A DNA stretch of 64,000 bases, taken from assembly GCF_039631295.1 (NCBI RefSeq), contig NZ_JBDIVE010000001.1:186001-250000 (forward strand), written 5' to 3'. Positions 15,127-23,566 of the stretch are shown in pieces; within the stretch, counting starts at the first letter, position 1; each line of letters begins with the position of its first letter. This DNA comes from Viridibacterium sediminicola. GTDB lineage: Bacteria > Pseudomonadota > Gammaproteobacteria > Burkholderiales > Rhodocyclaceae. The position numbers and the translations under genes were made by a program. The notes beneath the pieces are model-generated. The model was not told the origin of the DNA. It saw nothing but the letters and a program-made list of their open reading frames with translations, and ran no database searches.

Positions 15127-16662
15127 ATGCGGGTAAAAATGCGAAGTATTGTATTGGTGGCGGTGCTGGCAGGGTTTGCGCCGCTCTCTCAGGCGTGTTC
15201 CCGGTTTGACCTCCCGTGCAAGGCGAAGGAGGCTGCTGCGGCTGCCGCTGCCAAAGCGGCGGAGGAGGCCGCTGCGGCTGCGGCGGCGGCGAAAGCGGCG
15301 GCAGAAGCCGCAGCAGCCAAAGCGGCTGCAGAGTTTAATGCGGCCATGAATGCCACGAAGTCCGCTTTGCAGGCAGAAGGCATGCAGGCCTTGAGTGATG
15401 CGGACAAATTGGCCGATCCGGATTTGTGGATGACGACCTATGCGGCAAGCGCCCTGCCCAAGGTGGCGACGTATTCGGTTCCCGATGCGGCGGAGGCTGC
15501 GCGCGTGGCGGTGAATGATTTTCTGGGAACGCCGAGCGCGACGGATCCGTTTGGTGCCGCTGCGGGCGGAAAAAAGCTGTGGACGATCAGCCAGGCGGTG
15601 CTGAGCAATTGGCACAAGGCCGGCAGTAGCGTGGCGGCATTTGATCCGACTACTGCAGGGATTGTCAGCAGCACGAGCTATGGCCCGCAGTTGAAAGCCA
15701 TCTTGCCGTTTGCGGTGCCGGACGGAGCGTATTTTTCCTGGTCACTGGGCGCGAAGGTCTTGGCCGAAGAGCTGGCAGTGCCAATCCCGACAGCGCTTGG
15801 CTTGATGGAACTCAAGCAGAACACGGCGATTACCTTCCCCTTTGTGTGGGGTGGCGCGAGCGCGATGAGCAATGCGCTGGAGAAATACAACGCGGGCCGC
15901 GTGAACTTCAGTGTGAGTGCTCTGGTTAGCGCCGGCACGAAGAACCCGATCGGGGCGCTGGCGACGAAGCTGGAAAGCGCGCTGGAGGTCAATTTCAACA
16001 TCAGTTGCGCGACGACGAGCAGCAATTGCCAGTTGCGTTACATCAGCCTGGCAGTACCGAAAATACAGGTGAAAAAGTCGCTGAAGTCGAGTGCGCTTAC
16101 CGCATTGAAATCCTTGAAAGCCACCCTGGCGAATCCTTTGGCGAAGTATGCGCCTGCTTTGATGCCGGTTCTGGAAGGAGCCATTGCAACAAGCGGAGCA
16201 TTGGTCAGCTTCCAGAGTCAGGCCTTTGGCGCGCCCAATGCAGCGGCAGCGAGCACGGTAAAGCAGAGTGTGGTCACCAACAGCAAAACGCTGGCGGCGG
16301 TGAATGCCAGTGCCACGAAGCTCAATGCAGCGAATGCTTCGAAGTGGGCGCTGACGACGGATTGGTTGGCCACAAATGAGGTTTCGCTGCAGTTGTTCTG
16401 GTACAACGACGACGACGCGGCCGGGGTGTTCTCGCGTGGCTGGACGAAGAAGAGCGCAAAGCTTGACATGATTGTCCTCTCGGACACGGCCAAAGTGTAT
16501 TACGAGGCCAAGCTCTCAACGCGCGTGGCGCCAGCAAGTCTGGCGGCATCATTCCAGGCGCCCGCTGGGGCCACGATCGGAGTGCAATTCCCGATGACAG
16601 ACAATGGCCGCAAGGTGAAGGAAAAGCTGAGCGAGTACGCCATTTCTGTGACGGGCTCTTAA
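15127..16662 (+). CDS. Secreted protein with alanine/lysine/glutamate-rich N-terminal helix, function unknown
   Basis: The 511-residue product starts with a signal peptide (MRVKMRSIVLVAVLAGFAPL, then SQA before CSRFDLPC). A long run of AAAKAAEEAA-type repeats follows (about residues 35-75), predicted to form a continuous helix or coiled coil. The remainder has alternating hydrophobic segments and a C-terminal region rich in beta strands (VSLQLFWYNDDD, IGVQFPMTDNG), with no motif I recognise. Two in-frame starts exist (15127 and 15139). GGGGG lies a few bases before the first. The two cysteines soon after the cleavage site could form a disulfide. It is convergent with rlmA and not obviously part of an operon. 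Confidence 0.7.
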   Translation: MRVKMRSIVLVAVLAGFAPLSQACSRFDLPCKAKEAAAAAAAKAAEEAAAAAAAAKAAAEAAAAKAAAEFNAAMNATKSALQAEGMQALSDADKLADPDLWMTTYAASALPKVATYSVPDAAEAARVAVNDFLGTPSATDPFGAAAGGKKLWTISQAVLSNWHKAGSSVAAFDPTTAGIVSSTSYGPQLKAILPFAVPDGAYFSWSLGAKVLAEELAVPIPTALGLMELKQNTAITFPFVWGGASAMSNALEKYNAGRVNFSVSALVSAGTKNPIGALATKLESALEVNFNISCATTSSNCQLRYISLAVPKIQVKKSLKSSALTALKSLKATLANPLAKYAPALMPVLEGAIATSGALVSFQSQAFGAPNAAAASTVKQSVVTNSKTLAAVNASATKLNAANASKWALTTDWLATNEVSLQLFWYNDDDAAGVFSRGWTKKSAKLDMIVLSDTAKVYYEAKLSTRVAPASLAASFQAPAGATIGVQFPMTDNGRKVKEKLSEYAISVTGS

Positions 16663-16675
16663 GACGCCAAGCCAT

Positions 16676-17524
16676 TTAGCCCATGCGCGCAAAGCGGCTG
16701 ACGAGCACATCCACCGTCAGTGATATTTCCGTCAGCGCCGCGGCTCTGGCGCGGCCTTCGGCGGTGGCGCGGTAGAGGTGCGGGGTCATGCTGAGCAGGT
16801 CGGCGATCTGTTCAGCGCCTGCGATATCCACACGACATGAAACGATTTCTCTGGACAAGCGCGTGAAGCCAGCCGGCGCGGCGGCTTCTTCGCTGCGGGC
16901 GGGTTTCAGGGTAGGGTAGATGACTTCGCGCAATTCGCGCAGATGGTCCGGCCCGGCGTCGACTTGCAGCAGCACGCCGCCGGGTTTGAGTACGCGCGCG
17001 AATTCGGCATACACCGGGAAGCCGAACATGCACAGCAGGCAATCGACTGTGGCGGGCAGCACCGGTAACGCCGCATTGCTGCCGACAACCCAGGCTGTCT
17101 GCTTGTCCTGCTTGGCCGCCGCCTGCACGGCCCATTTCGAAATATCCAGACCGAGTAGCGACAATGATCGATCTTCGCGCAGAGCCGCGCTAGCGAGCTG
17201 GCGCAGGTAGTAGCCTTCGCCACACCCGGCATCGAGGCCGCTGAGCGTCTGGCCTGCAGTGTGATCGGCCAGCACGGCGCGACTGACTGCATCGGCAATC
17301 GGCGCATAGTGGCCGGCGCTGAGATAGCGACGGCGCGCGGCGACCATCTCCTTGCTGTCGCCGGGATCGAGCGAACGCTTCTTTTGCACCGGCAGCAGAT
17401 TGGTATAGCCCTGACTGGCAATGTCAAAGCAATGCCCGTCAGCACACCTCCAGCTCGCGCCTTGGCGGCGCAATGCTTTGTTGTCGAGCGGACAGGCGAG
17501 CGCCTGAAACGGAGTGATGGCCAT
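16676..17524 (-). CDS. rlmA: 23S rRNA (guanine-N1)-methyltransferase RlmA
   Basis: This 282-residue enzyme matches RlmA (RrmA), which methylates N1 of a 23S rRNA guanine (G745 in E. coli) using S-adenosylmethionine. The N-terminal zinc-finger region has CPLDNKAL and RCADGHCFDIASQGYTNLLP, the latter followed by the highly conserved VQKKRSLDPGDSKEMVAARR. The methyltransferase motif I is SGLDAGCGEGYYLRQL, and LDISKWAVQAAAK matches the next motif. One zinc ligand seen in E. coli (second Cys of CPLC) is Asp here. It ends 13 bp from the convergent alanine-rich gene and stands alone on its strand. Confidence 0.92.
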   Translation of the reverse strand: MAITPFQALACPLDNKALRRQGASWRCADGHCFDIASQGYTNLLPVQKKRSLDPGDSKEMVAARRRYLSAGHYAPIADAVSRAVLADHTAGQTLSGLDAGCGEGYYLRQLASAALREDRSLSLLGLDISKWAVQAAAKQDKQTAWVVGSNAALPVLPATVDCLLCMFGFPVYAEFARVLKPGGVLLQVDAGPDHLRELREVIYPTLKPARSEEAAAPAGFTRLSREIVSCRVDIAGAEQIADLLSMTPHLYRATAEGRARAAALTEISLTVDVLVSRFARMG

Positions 17525-17730
17525 CGAGCGTGCTTCTATGAGTGGAGACCGGTGATACGGACAGTGCGCCAGATGTTAGCCGAAAAGGCGCCCCTGTCTT
17601 GGCCGCGCGATTAAGATCGACGCACCCTGCGCGCCAACAAAACTGCGGCGGCGGACGGCGCGTATAGTGACTTCCCCGGGTGACCGCGCCAGCACGGCCA
17701 GATCAGCCCAAACCATTCGCAGGAGCATTC

Positions 17731-18021
17731 ATGAACAGCCCTATCGCCATTGTCGCCACCATTACCACCCAAGCCGAGCATGCCGAGACCGTCGAGCTTG
17801 CCTTGCGCAAGGCCGTGCCCCAGGTGCGCGAAGAGCCGGGCTGCGAGCAGTATGTGCTGCATCGCGACCTCGCCGACGCCAATCGCTTTGTCATGGTCGA
17901 GCGCTGGCGTGACGGTGCGGCCCTGGTGGCACATGCCCAGGCGCCAGCCTTCCTCGCCCTGGCCAAGGCGCTCGATGGCATCGCCGAGCTGCAGATCAGC
18001 AAGCTCTCGCCCCTGGTCTGA
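17731..18021 (+). CDS. Small antibiotic biosynthesis monooxygenase (ABM) domain protein
   Basis: This 96-residue protein has the ABM ferredoxin-like fold: a first strand with IAIVATITTQ, helix AEHAETVELALRKAVPQVREEPGCEQYVLHRD, and the strand FVMVERWRDGAALVAHAQAPAF, all typical of YgiN-like quinol monooxygenases. Such proteins act as dimers in the cytoplasm on quinols or other small aromatics. The start at 17731 is chosen because GGAG lies 7-8 nt upstream; the frame extends back to 17680 without a ribosome-binding site. Its physiological substrate is unknown. Confidence 0.85.
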   Translation: MNSPIAIVATITTQAEHAETVELALRKAVPQVREEPGCEQYVLHRDLADANRFVMVERWRDGAALVAHAQAPAFLALAKALDGIAELQISKLSPLV

Positions 18022-18025
18022 GACG

Positions 18026-18049
18026 AAAAAAAAGCCCACCGGAGTGGGC
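18026..18049 (-). terminator. Rho-independent terminator of the sugar-acid operon
   Basis: On the minus strand GCCCAC and GTGGGC form a stem with a TCCG loop, followed by eight T. It lies about 30 bp after the lactonase stop codon, closing the operon that begins at 27465. Confidence 0.85.
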
Positions 18050-18080
18050 ACAAATTGAGCGCGTGTCGCTTCAACACGGC

Positions 18081-19172
18081 TCAAGGCAGGTCAATGATCT
18101 CCACCCAGTTGGGGCCTTTGCCGGTGGCGTAGCGGCCAAGGCTGCTCAGCTGACCGCTGCCGGCTTCGATGCGGTACACACTGAGTTGATGCGACTTCTG
18201 CCCAACGGCGAGCAAGTACTTGCCATCGGGAGAGATGTTGAAGCCGCGCGGCTGCGTCTCAGTCGGCCACTGTCCGATCAAGCTCAGCAAGCCACTCACA
18301 GGATCGACGCGAAAGCCCGACAAGCTGCTCGATGTGCGTTCGGAGGCGTAGAGGAACTGCCCGTCCGGCGTGAGGTGCAGATCGGCCGCCGCCAGCTTGC
18401 CTTCGACCCCCGGCGGCACCACGCTGAGCGATTGCAGCAGCCGTGCCTCGCCGGTGTCCGCATTGCGCGAGAGCACATGCAGACGCCCATCGAGTTCGCC
18501 GAGCAGGTAAATCAGTGGCAGCTTGGGCGCGAAGACGAAGTGACGCGGCCCCGCTCCGCCCGGCAGTTGCAGCGCCGGGCTGGCTGCGGGCTGCAACACG
18601 CCTTTCTGCGCATCGAAATCCAGGCGCATCAGCTGATCCGCGCCCAACACGCTAGCATACACATGGCGATTTCGCGGATCAGCGCTGACCTGGTGGGCCA
18701 TCGGACCGGTCGCCACGATTTGCGTCGCCGGCAATGGCACACCCCGCTCGTCAAGCGGACTCACACTCAGCTTGTTGCCGCCATACGAAGCGGCAAACAG
18801 GAAGCGACCACTGCGGTCGAGCGCGATATTGGCCATGTTGTCCGGCAGCGGTGTTGCGCCCTGCTCGCTGAGCAGCCCGCTCTTGGCATCGATTTTCAGC
18901 GTTACGACGCGATAGGGGCGCGAGCGCAGCGCCGCATACAGGCGCTGCTTGTCGGCCGCCACATGCATCGGCATCACGGTGCCGCCGACCGGCTGCGTCT
19001 GCAAGGGACTGAGTGCGCCCTGCGCATCGAGCGCGAACACTGAGATGTCCTGGCTTTCCGCATTGGAGACATAGACAAAACTCGCCGCCACGGCAGAGGA
19101 CGCCGACAAGGCTGCCACGATGCTCAAGGCGAGGACTGACGAGAAGCGCAGCAAGACAGGTGTGCCAGACAT
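18081..19172 (-). CDS. Exported lactonase family beta-propeller protein (6-phosphogluconolactonase/YbhE-like)
   Basis: This 363-residue protein has a signal peptide (LALSIVAALSASSAVAA) and then a seven-bladed beta-propeller of the lactonase (YbhE/muconate cycloisomerase-like) family. Repeated blade motifs include FVYVSNAESQDISVFALD, RFLFAASYGGNKLSVSPLD and GKYLLAVGQKSHQLSVYRI, with a family-typical GPRHFVFAPKLPLIYLLGELDG. It is the last gene of the sugar-acid operon. The family hydrolyses sugar lactones, so in the periplasm it may open an aldonolactone or aldarolactone before uptake. That role is inference from context. Cytosolic homologues lack a signal peptide. Confidence 0.85.
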   Translation of the reverse strand: MSGTPVLLRFSSVLALSIVAALSASSAVAASFVYVSNAESQDISVFALDAQGALSPLQTQPVGGTVMPMHVAADKQRLYAALRSRPYRVVTLKIDAKSGLLSEQGATPLPDNMANIALDRSGRFLFAASYGGNKLSVSPLDERGVPLPATQIVATGPMAHQVSADPRNRHVYASVLGADQLMRLDFDAQKGVLQPAASPALQLPGGAGPRHFVFAPKLPLIYLLGELDGRLHVLSRNADTGEARLLQSLSVVPPGVEGKLAAADLHLTPDGQFLYASERTSSSLSGFRVDPVSGLLSLIGQWPTETQPRGFNISPDGKYLLAVGQKSHQLSVYRIEAGSGQLSSLGRYATGKGPNWVEIIDLP

Positions 19173-19222
19173 GATTCTCCTTTGTGAGGTAATGGGTAGA
19201 CGCGCAAGGAACGACTGTCGGC

Positions 19223-20107
19223 TTACTGGCCGATCTCGAAATTGGCCATCAGCTCCAGCGCACGCACCATGCCGGAGTGATCCCAGGCTTCGCCGCCATG
19301 TGCGGCACAGCTATTGAACAGCTCTTGCGCCGTGGCCGTGTTGGGCAGCGAGATGCCCAGCGCGCGCGCGGTGGACAGCGCAAGATTGAGATCCTTCTGA
19401 TGCAGGGCGATGCGGAAGCCCGGCGCGAAATTACGCTTGATCATGCGTTCGCCATGCACTTCGAGAATGCGCGAATTGGCAAAGCCGCCCATCAGCGCCT
19501 GGCGCACACGGGCCGGATCAGCACCAGCCTTGGAAGCGAGCAGCAGCGCTTCGCCGACCGCCTCGATGGTCAGCGCGACGATGATCTGATTGGCTACCTT
19601 GGTGATCTGGCCGGCACCGACCTCGCCCACCAGAGTGATGTTCTTGCCCAGCTTCTCGAACAGCGGACGGGCGCGCTCGAAGGCGGCTTCCTTGCCGCCA
19701 CACATGATGGTCAGGGTTGCTGCCTTGGCGCCGACATCGCCACCCGACACCGGCGCATCGACGTAATCGGCGCCCAGCGCGGCGATCTTTTGCGCAAATT
19801 CCTTGGTCGCCACCGGCGAGATGGAACTCATGTCCACCACCAGCTTGCCCGCCGTGAGCGCGCTGGCCACACCTTGCTCGCCGAACAGCACGGCTTCGAC
19901 ATGCGGCGTGTCCGGCACCATCAGGATGATGATGTCGGCCTGCGCAGCGACCTCGGCAGGCGAGGCGCAGGCGATGCCACCGGCATCGATCAGCGCTTGC
20001 GGCACTTCACTCAAAGTGTGCAAGTACGCGGGATAGCCGGCCGCGATGAGGTGAGAGGCCATCGGCGTACCCATGATGCCAAGGCCGATGAATCCGATTT
20101 TTTCCAT
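19223..20107 (-). CDS. garR: 2-hydroxy-3-oxopropionate (tartronate semialdehyde) reductase
   Basis: This 294-residue NAD(P)H-dependent enzyme reduces tartronate semialdehyde to glycerate. The Rossmann motif is KIGFIGLGIMGTPMASHL at the N-terminus. DAPVSGGDVGAKAATLTIMCGG binds substrate, and the catalytic lysine lies in ITKVANQIIVA. These are classic beta-hydroxyacid dehydrogenase signatures, and the length fits GarR/GlxR. It lies downstream of the HpaI-type aldolase gene, which would supply tartronate semialdehyde and pyruvate, and upstream of the lactonase gene. The garR or glxR assignment cannot be decided from sequence alone. Confidence 0.93.
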   Translation of the reverse strand: MEKIGFIGLGIMGTPMASHLIAAGYPAYLHTLSEVPQALIDAGGIACASPAEVAAQADIIILMVPDTPHVEAVLFGEQGVASALTAGKLVVDMSSISPVATKEFAQKIAALGADYVDAPVSGGDVGAKAATLTIMCGGKEAAFERARPLFEKLGKNITLVGEVGAGQITKVANQIIVALTIEAVGEALLLASKAGADPARVRQALMGGFANSRILEVHGERMIKRNFAPGFRIALHQKDLNLALSTARALGISLPNTATAQELFNSCAAHGGEAWDHSGMVRALELMANFEIGQ

Positions 20108-20158
20108 GTCCTGCTCCTGAATCCAGTCTGTAGTGGAATACGTTCTTGAAAAGCCGGC

Positions 20159-20965
20159 TCAAGCCGCCTCGCCATGTGCCTGAGCAAAATTGGCCTTGAG
20201 CGGTGCGAAGCGCGCAGCCAGCTGCTCCGAAGCGCGTGCCAGCAAGGCGATGTCGGCACCGACGGCGGTGAAGGCGCAGCCCCAGGCGATGTACTGACGT
20301 GCCTGCGCTTCGTCGCCGGTGAGAATGCCGGCCGGCTTGCCGGCCGCGCGGATGCGTGCAATGGCATCGGCAATCGCGCGCTGCACTTCGGGGTGGCCGG
20401 GGTTACCGATGTGCCCCAGTGCGGCGGACAGATCGCCGGGGCCGATGAAGATGCCATCGACGCCCTCGACCGCCGCAATCGCTTCGATTTGCGCCAGCGC
20501 TTCGCCGGTTTCGACCTGCACGATCACGCACAGCTCCTCGGCAGCGCGTTGGTGGTAGTCCTTGATACGGCCAAAGCGCGAGGCGCGCGACAGGCCGGTG
20601 AAGCCGCGCACTCCACCGTCTGCCGGATAGCGCGTGGCCGCCACCGCTTCGGCAGCTTCCTGCGCGTTCTGCACCTGCGGAATCAGCAGGGTTTGCGCGC
20701 CGAGGTCGAGCACTCGCTTGATCAGCACTTTGTCATTCCAGGCGACACGCACCACGGCACTGCTGCCGCCGTCGCTCAGTGCCTGCAGCTGCTGGTGAAG
20801 CAGGAAGGTTTCATTCGGCGAGTGTTCGGCATCAAGCACGATCCAGTCAAAACCGGCGCCGCCAATCACCTCGGTACTGACGTGATTGGACAGATGTGAC
20901 CACAGGCCGATCTGCAATTGCCCGCTGCGCAAGCCGCGCTTGAAACGGTTGGGAATCATTTCCAC
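20159..20965 (-). CDS. HpcH/HpaI family class II aldolase (2-keto-3-deoxy sugar acid aldolase, GarL-like)
   Basis: This 268-residue enzyme performs metal-dependent retro-aldol cleavage of 2-keto-3-deoxy acids to pyruvate plus an aldehyde. Conserved pieces are FDWIVLDAEHSPN (catalytic His), VVRVAWND, VQVETGEAL (metal-binding Glu) and IFIGPGDLSAALG (metal-binding Asp). Relatives include HpaI, GarL and RhmA. Here the next gene encodes tartronate semialdehyde reductase, which favours a GarL-like reaction on 5-keto-4-deoxy-glucarate giving tartronate semialdehyde. The precise substrate remains inference. It follows the ATPase gene by 15 bp, so it is part of the operon. Confidence 0.9.
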   Translation of the reverse strand: MEMIPNRFKRGLRSGQLQIGLWSHLSNHVSTEVIGGAGFDWIVLDAEHSPNETFLLHQQLQALSDGGSSAVVRVAWNDKVLIKRVLDLGAQTLLIPQVQNAQEAAEAVAATRYPADGGVRGFTGLSRASRFGRIKDYHQRAAEELCVIVQVETGEALAQIEAIAAVEGVDGIFIGPGDLSAALGHIGNPGHPEVQRAIADAIARIRAAGKPAGILTGDEAQARQYIAWGCAFTAVGADIALLARASEQLAARFAPLKANFAQAHGEAA

Positions 20966-20980
20966 GATGAGGCTCCTTGC

Positions 20981-21781
20981 TCAGACGGTGGCAACAGCAT
21001 TGAGGTCGGCCGCGCCGTGTTCAGCCATCTCGCGGCTGTAGTGACGGCTGGCTTCAACCAGCATGCGGGTATAGGGATGCTCGGGCGCTGCGCCGGCAAG
21101 ACCGGCACTGTCGACCAGATCGACGATGCGGCCCTGCTGCATCACCGCGACGCGTTCGCACAGATGCGCCACCACACCCAGGTCGTGGGTGACCAGCAGA
21201 TAGGTGAGGCCTTCACGCTCGCGCAGCTCGGCGAGCAGGTTGAGGATTTCAGCCTGCACCGACACGTCGAGCGCCGAGGTCGGTTCGTCGAGCAGCAGGA
21301 TGCGCGGCTCAAGAATCAGCGCACGCGCAATCGCCACACGCTGCCGTTGCCCGCCCGAGAGCTGGTGCGGATAGCGGTAGCGAAAACTCGTCGGCAAACC
21401 GACCTTGATGAGGATCGCGTCAATGCGCCGGCTCGCATCGCTGATGCCGTGGATCGCCAGGGGCTCGGCCAGCGCGGTTTCCACCGTGTGACGCGGATGC
21501 AGGGAACCGTAAGGGTCCTGGAAGACCATCTGCAGCTTGCGGCAGCGCGCTTTGTCCAGCGTGCGGCCCAGCGCTTCGCCATTGATGGTGAGGCGCCCGC
21601 TCCAGTGTGTGTATTGACCGGCGAGACAGCGCAGCACGGTGGTCTTGCCCGAACCGGATTCGCCGACCAGGCCGAACGCCTCGCCTTCTGCGACGTCGAA
21701 ACTGACGTCATGCAAGACCTGGTTGGCTGCGGCACCTTCGCCGAAGCTGAGGTTGAGTGTATCGACTGCAATCATTGCCAT
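20981..21781 (-). CDS. ABC transporter ATP-binding protein (Dpp/Opp-type, DppF-like)
   Basis: This 266-residue ATPase energises the adjacent Dpp-type importer. It carries a Walker A (GESGSGKTT), Q-loop FQDPYGSLHPR, signature LSGGQRQRVAIARAL, Walker B ILLLDEPTSALD and switch histidine in LLVTHDLGVVAHL. The EHPYTRML tail is typical of dipeptide/oligopeptide ATPases. It is 266 residues, shorter than many DppF proteins, because it lacks the cysteine-rich C-terminal extension. It lies 12 bp downstream of the partner ATPase gene. Confidence 0.93.
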   Translation of the reverse strand: MAMIAVDTLNLSFGEGAAANQVLHDVSFDVAEGEAFGLVGESGSGKTTVLRCLAGQYTHWSGRLTINGEALGRTLDKARCRKLQMVFQDPYGSLHPRHTVETALAEPLAIHGISDASRRIDAILIKVGLPTSFRYRYPHQLSGGQRQRVAIARALILEPRILLLDEPTSALDVSVQAEILNLLAELREREGLTYLLVTHDLGVVAHLCERVAVMQQGRIVDLVDSAGLAGAAPEHPYTRMLVEASRHYSREMAEHGAADLNAVATV

Positions 21782-21792
21782 GCTGTTTCTCC

Positions 21793-22638
21793 TCAGGCCG
21801 TCAGCCAGGCTTGGTCGCGCTGCAACACCGGCAGACGCGGACGACGCTGATCCACGCTGGGCAGCGCAGCGAGCAGGCCTTGTGTGTAGGGGTGTTGCGC
21901 TTTGTCCAGATCCGCCGCGGCAATCGCCTCGACCACCCGTCCGGCATACATCACCAGCACGCGGTCGCAGAAGCTGCGCACGAGGTTCAGATCGTGGCTG
22001 ATGAAGATCAGGCCCAGACCGCGCTGGCTGACCAGATCATCAAGAGTGGCCAGTACTTGCAGGCGCACCGAGACATCCAGCGCCGAAGTCGGCTCGTCGG
22101 CAATGACGATCTCCGGCTCGGTGATCAGCATCATCGCGATCATGATGCGCTGGCCCATGCCGCCCGAAACCTCGTGCGGATACATGCGCGCCACGCGCAA
22201 AGGCTCGCGGATGCGCACCGCCTCGAGCATCGCCAGCGTGCGCTGCTCCGCCTCGCGCTTTGACACCTTGTGATGCGCCAGATAGGCCTCGGCAATCTGC
22301 TCGCCGACACGCATCACCGGGTTCAGCGAGTACTTCGGGTCCTGCATGATCATCGAGATGCGGCGGCCACGGATGTCCTGCATGGCGCGCTCCGGGCAGG
22401 CCAGCAGATCGATATCACCAAAGCGCATGTGGGTCGCGCTGATGCGCGCACTCTGCGGATGCAGACGCAACAGCGCACGGCCCACGGTGGATTTGCCCGA
22501 ACCGGATTCACCGACGATGGCGAGCTTCTCGCGCCCCAGATTGAAGGACACGCCACGCACCGCATCGACCAGGCTGCCACCGCTCTTGAAGCTCACCCGC
22601 AAGTCTTCGACCTGCAGCAGATGCTTGTCTTGATTCAT
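21793..22638 (-). CDS. ABC transporter ATP-binding protein (Dpp/Opp-type, DppD-like)
   Basis: A 281-residue ATPase pairs with the DppF-like subunit. Visible motifs: Walker A GESGSGKSTVGR, Q-loop MQDPKYSLNPVMRVGEQ, signature VSGGMGQRIMIAMML, Walker B IVIADEPTSALD and the H-loop ISHDLNLV. The start at 22638 (MNQDKHLLQVEDL) is chosen because AAGGAGCAG lies directly upstream; the reading frame extends to 22692 without a site. GLLAALPSVDQRR near the C-terminus is typical, but the usual cysteine-rich tail is missing, as in its partner. Confidence 0.93.
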   Translation of the reverse strand: MNQDKHLLQVEDLRVSFKSGGSLVDAVRGVSFNLGREKLAIVGESGSGKSTVGRALLRLHPQSARISATHMRFGDIDLLACPERAMQDIRGRRISMIMQDPKYSLNPVMRVGEQIAEAYLAHHKVSKREAEQRTLAMLEAVRIREPLRVARMYPHEVSGGMGQRIMIAMMLITEPEIVIADEPTSALDVSVRLQVLATLDDLVSQRGLGLIFISHDLNLVRSFCDRVLVMYAGRVVEAIAAADLDKAQHPYTQGLLAALPSVDQRRPRLPVLQRDQAWLTA

Positions 22639-22648
22639 GCCCTGCTCC

Positions 22649-23566
22649 TTATTCGCTGCGCGGGTCCAGCACGTCGCGCATGCCGTCACCAAAGAGATTG
22701 AAGGCCAGACTCACCAGCATGATCGCTGCGCCGGGCATGGCAACCAGCCACCAGCATTCGAGCATGTAGCGGCGGCCCGCCGAGATCATCGCGCCCCACT
22801 CGGGAATCGGCGGTTGCGCACCAAGACCCAGAAAGCCCAGCCCGGCGGCGGTGAGGATGATGCCGGCCATGTTCATCGTCAGACGCACCACCACAGATGA
22901 CAAACACATCGGCGTGACGTGACGCAGCAGGATGCGCAAGCTGGAAGCGCCTTGCAGCTGCACCGCCACGATGTAATCGGCACGCCGCAGCGACAGCGTC
23001 TCGGCACGCGCCAGACGCGCAATCGGCGGCCAGGCGGTCAGCGCGATGGCGATCACCGCGTGATCCAGCCCCGGCCCGAGGGCGGCGACGAAGGCCAGCG
23101 CCAGCACCAGGCCGGGGAAGGACACGAAAATGTCGGTGACGCGCATGAACACCGTATCCACCCAGCCACCGAAGTAGCCCGACACTACGCCGACCGCCAG
23201 GCCCACCGGACCGACGATGATGGTCACCAGGGAGATGATGTAGAGCGTGACGCGCGAGCCATACACGAGGCGGCTGAAAATGTCGCGGCCATATTCGTCG
23301 GTGCCGAACCAGTGCTCGGCACTCGGCGCCTTGAGCGTGTTGTAGAGGTCTTGCGTCAGCGGGTTGTGCGTCGCCACCCAGGGCGCCGCCGCGGCCACCA
23401 GCAGCAAGGCAAGGATGACCACCAGGCCGGCACAGGAGAGCGGATTGCGCAGCAGCTTGCGCAAGCCCTGAGCGACGTTCTGGCGCAGCGCCTGCAGCGA
23501 AGACTGCGGCGCGCCATTGTCATTGGCAACTTTTGGAGCATTCATGGTCATGGTCGCATTCATCAT
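22649..23566 (-). CDS. ABC transporter permease (Dpp-type, DppC-like)
   Basis: This 305-residue inner-membrane protein is the second permease of the sugar-acid importer. It has the DppC layout: cytoplasmic N-terminus, first helix at LLRNPLSCAGLVVILALLLV, the HWFGTDEYGRDIFSRLVYG motif, a coupling loop with LRRADYIVAVQLQGASSLRILLRH and a C-terminal LGFLGLGAQPPIPEWG. Its ATG at 23566 overlaps the TGA of the DppB-like gene (TGATG), indicating translational coupling; an alternative start lies at 23563. The longer frame upstream to 23995 overlaps the DppB gene and is not used. Confidence 0.92.
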   Translation of the reverse strand: MMNATMTMNAPKVANDNGAPQSSLQALRQNVAQGLRKLLRNPLSCAGLVVILALLLVAAAAPWVATHNPLTQDLYNTLKAPSAEHWFGTDEYGRDIFSRLVYGSRVTLYIISLVTIIVGPVGLAVGVVSGYFGGWVDTVFMRVTDIFVSFPGLVLALAFVAALGPGLDHAVIAIALTAWPPIARLARAETLSLRRADYIVAVQLQGASSLRILLRHVTPMCLSSVVVRLTMNMAGIILTAAGLGFLGLGAQPPIPEWGAMISAGRRYMLECWWLVAMPGAAIMLVSLAFNLFGDGMRDVLDPRSE

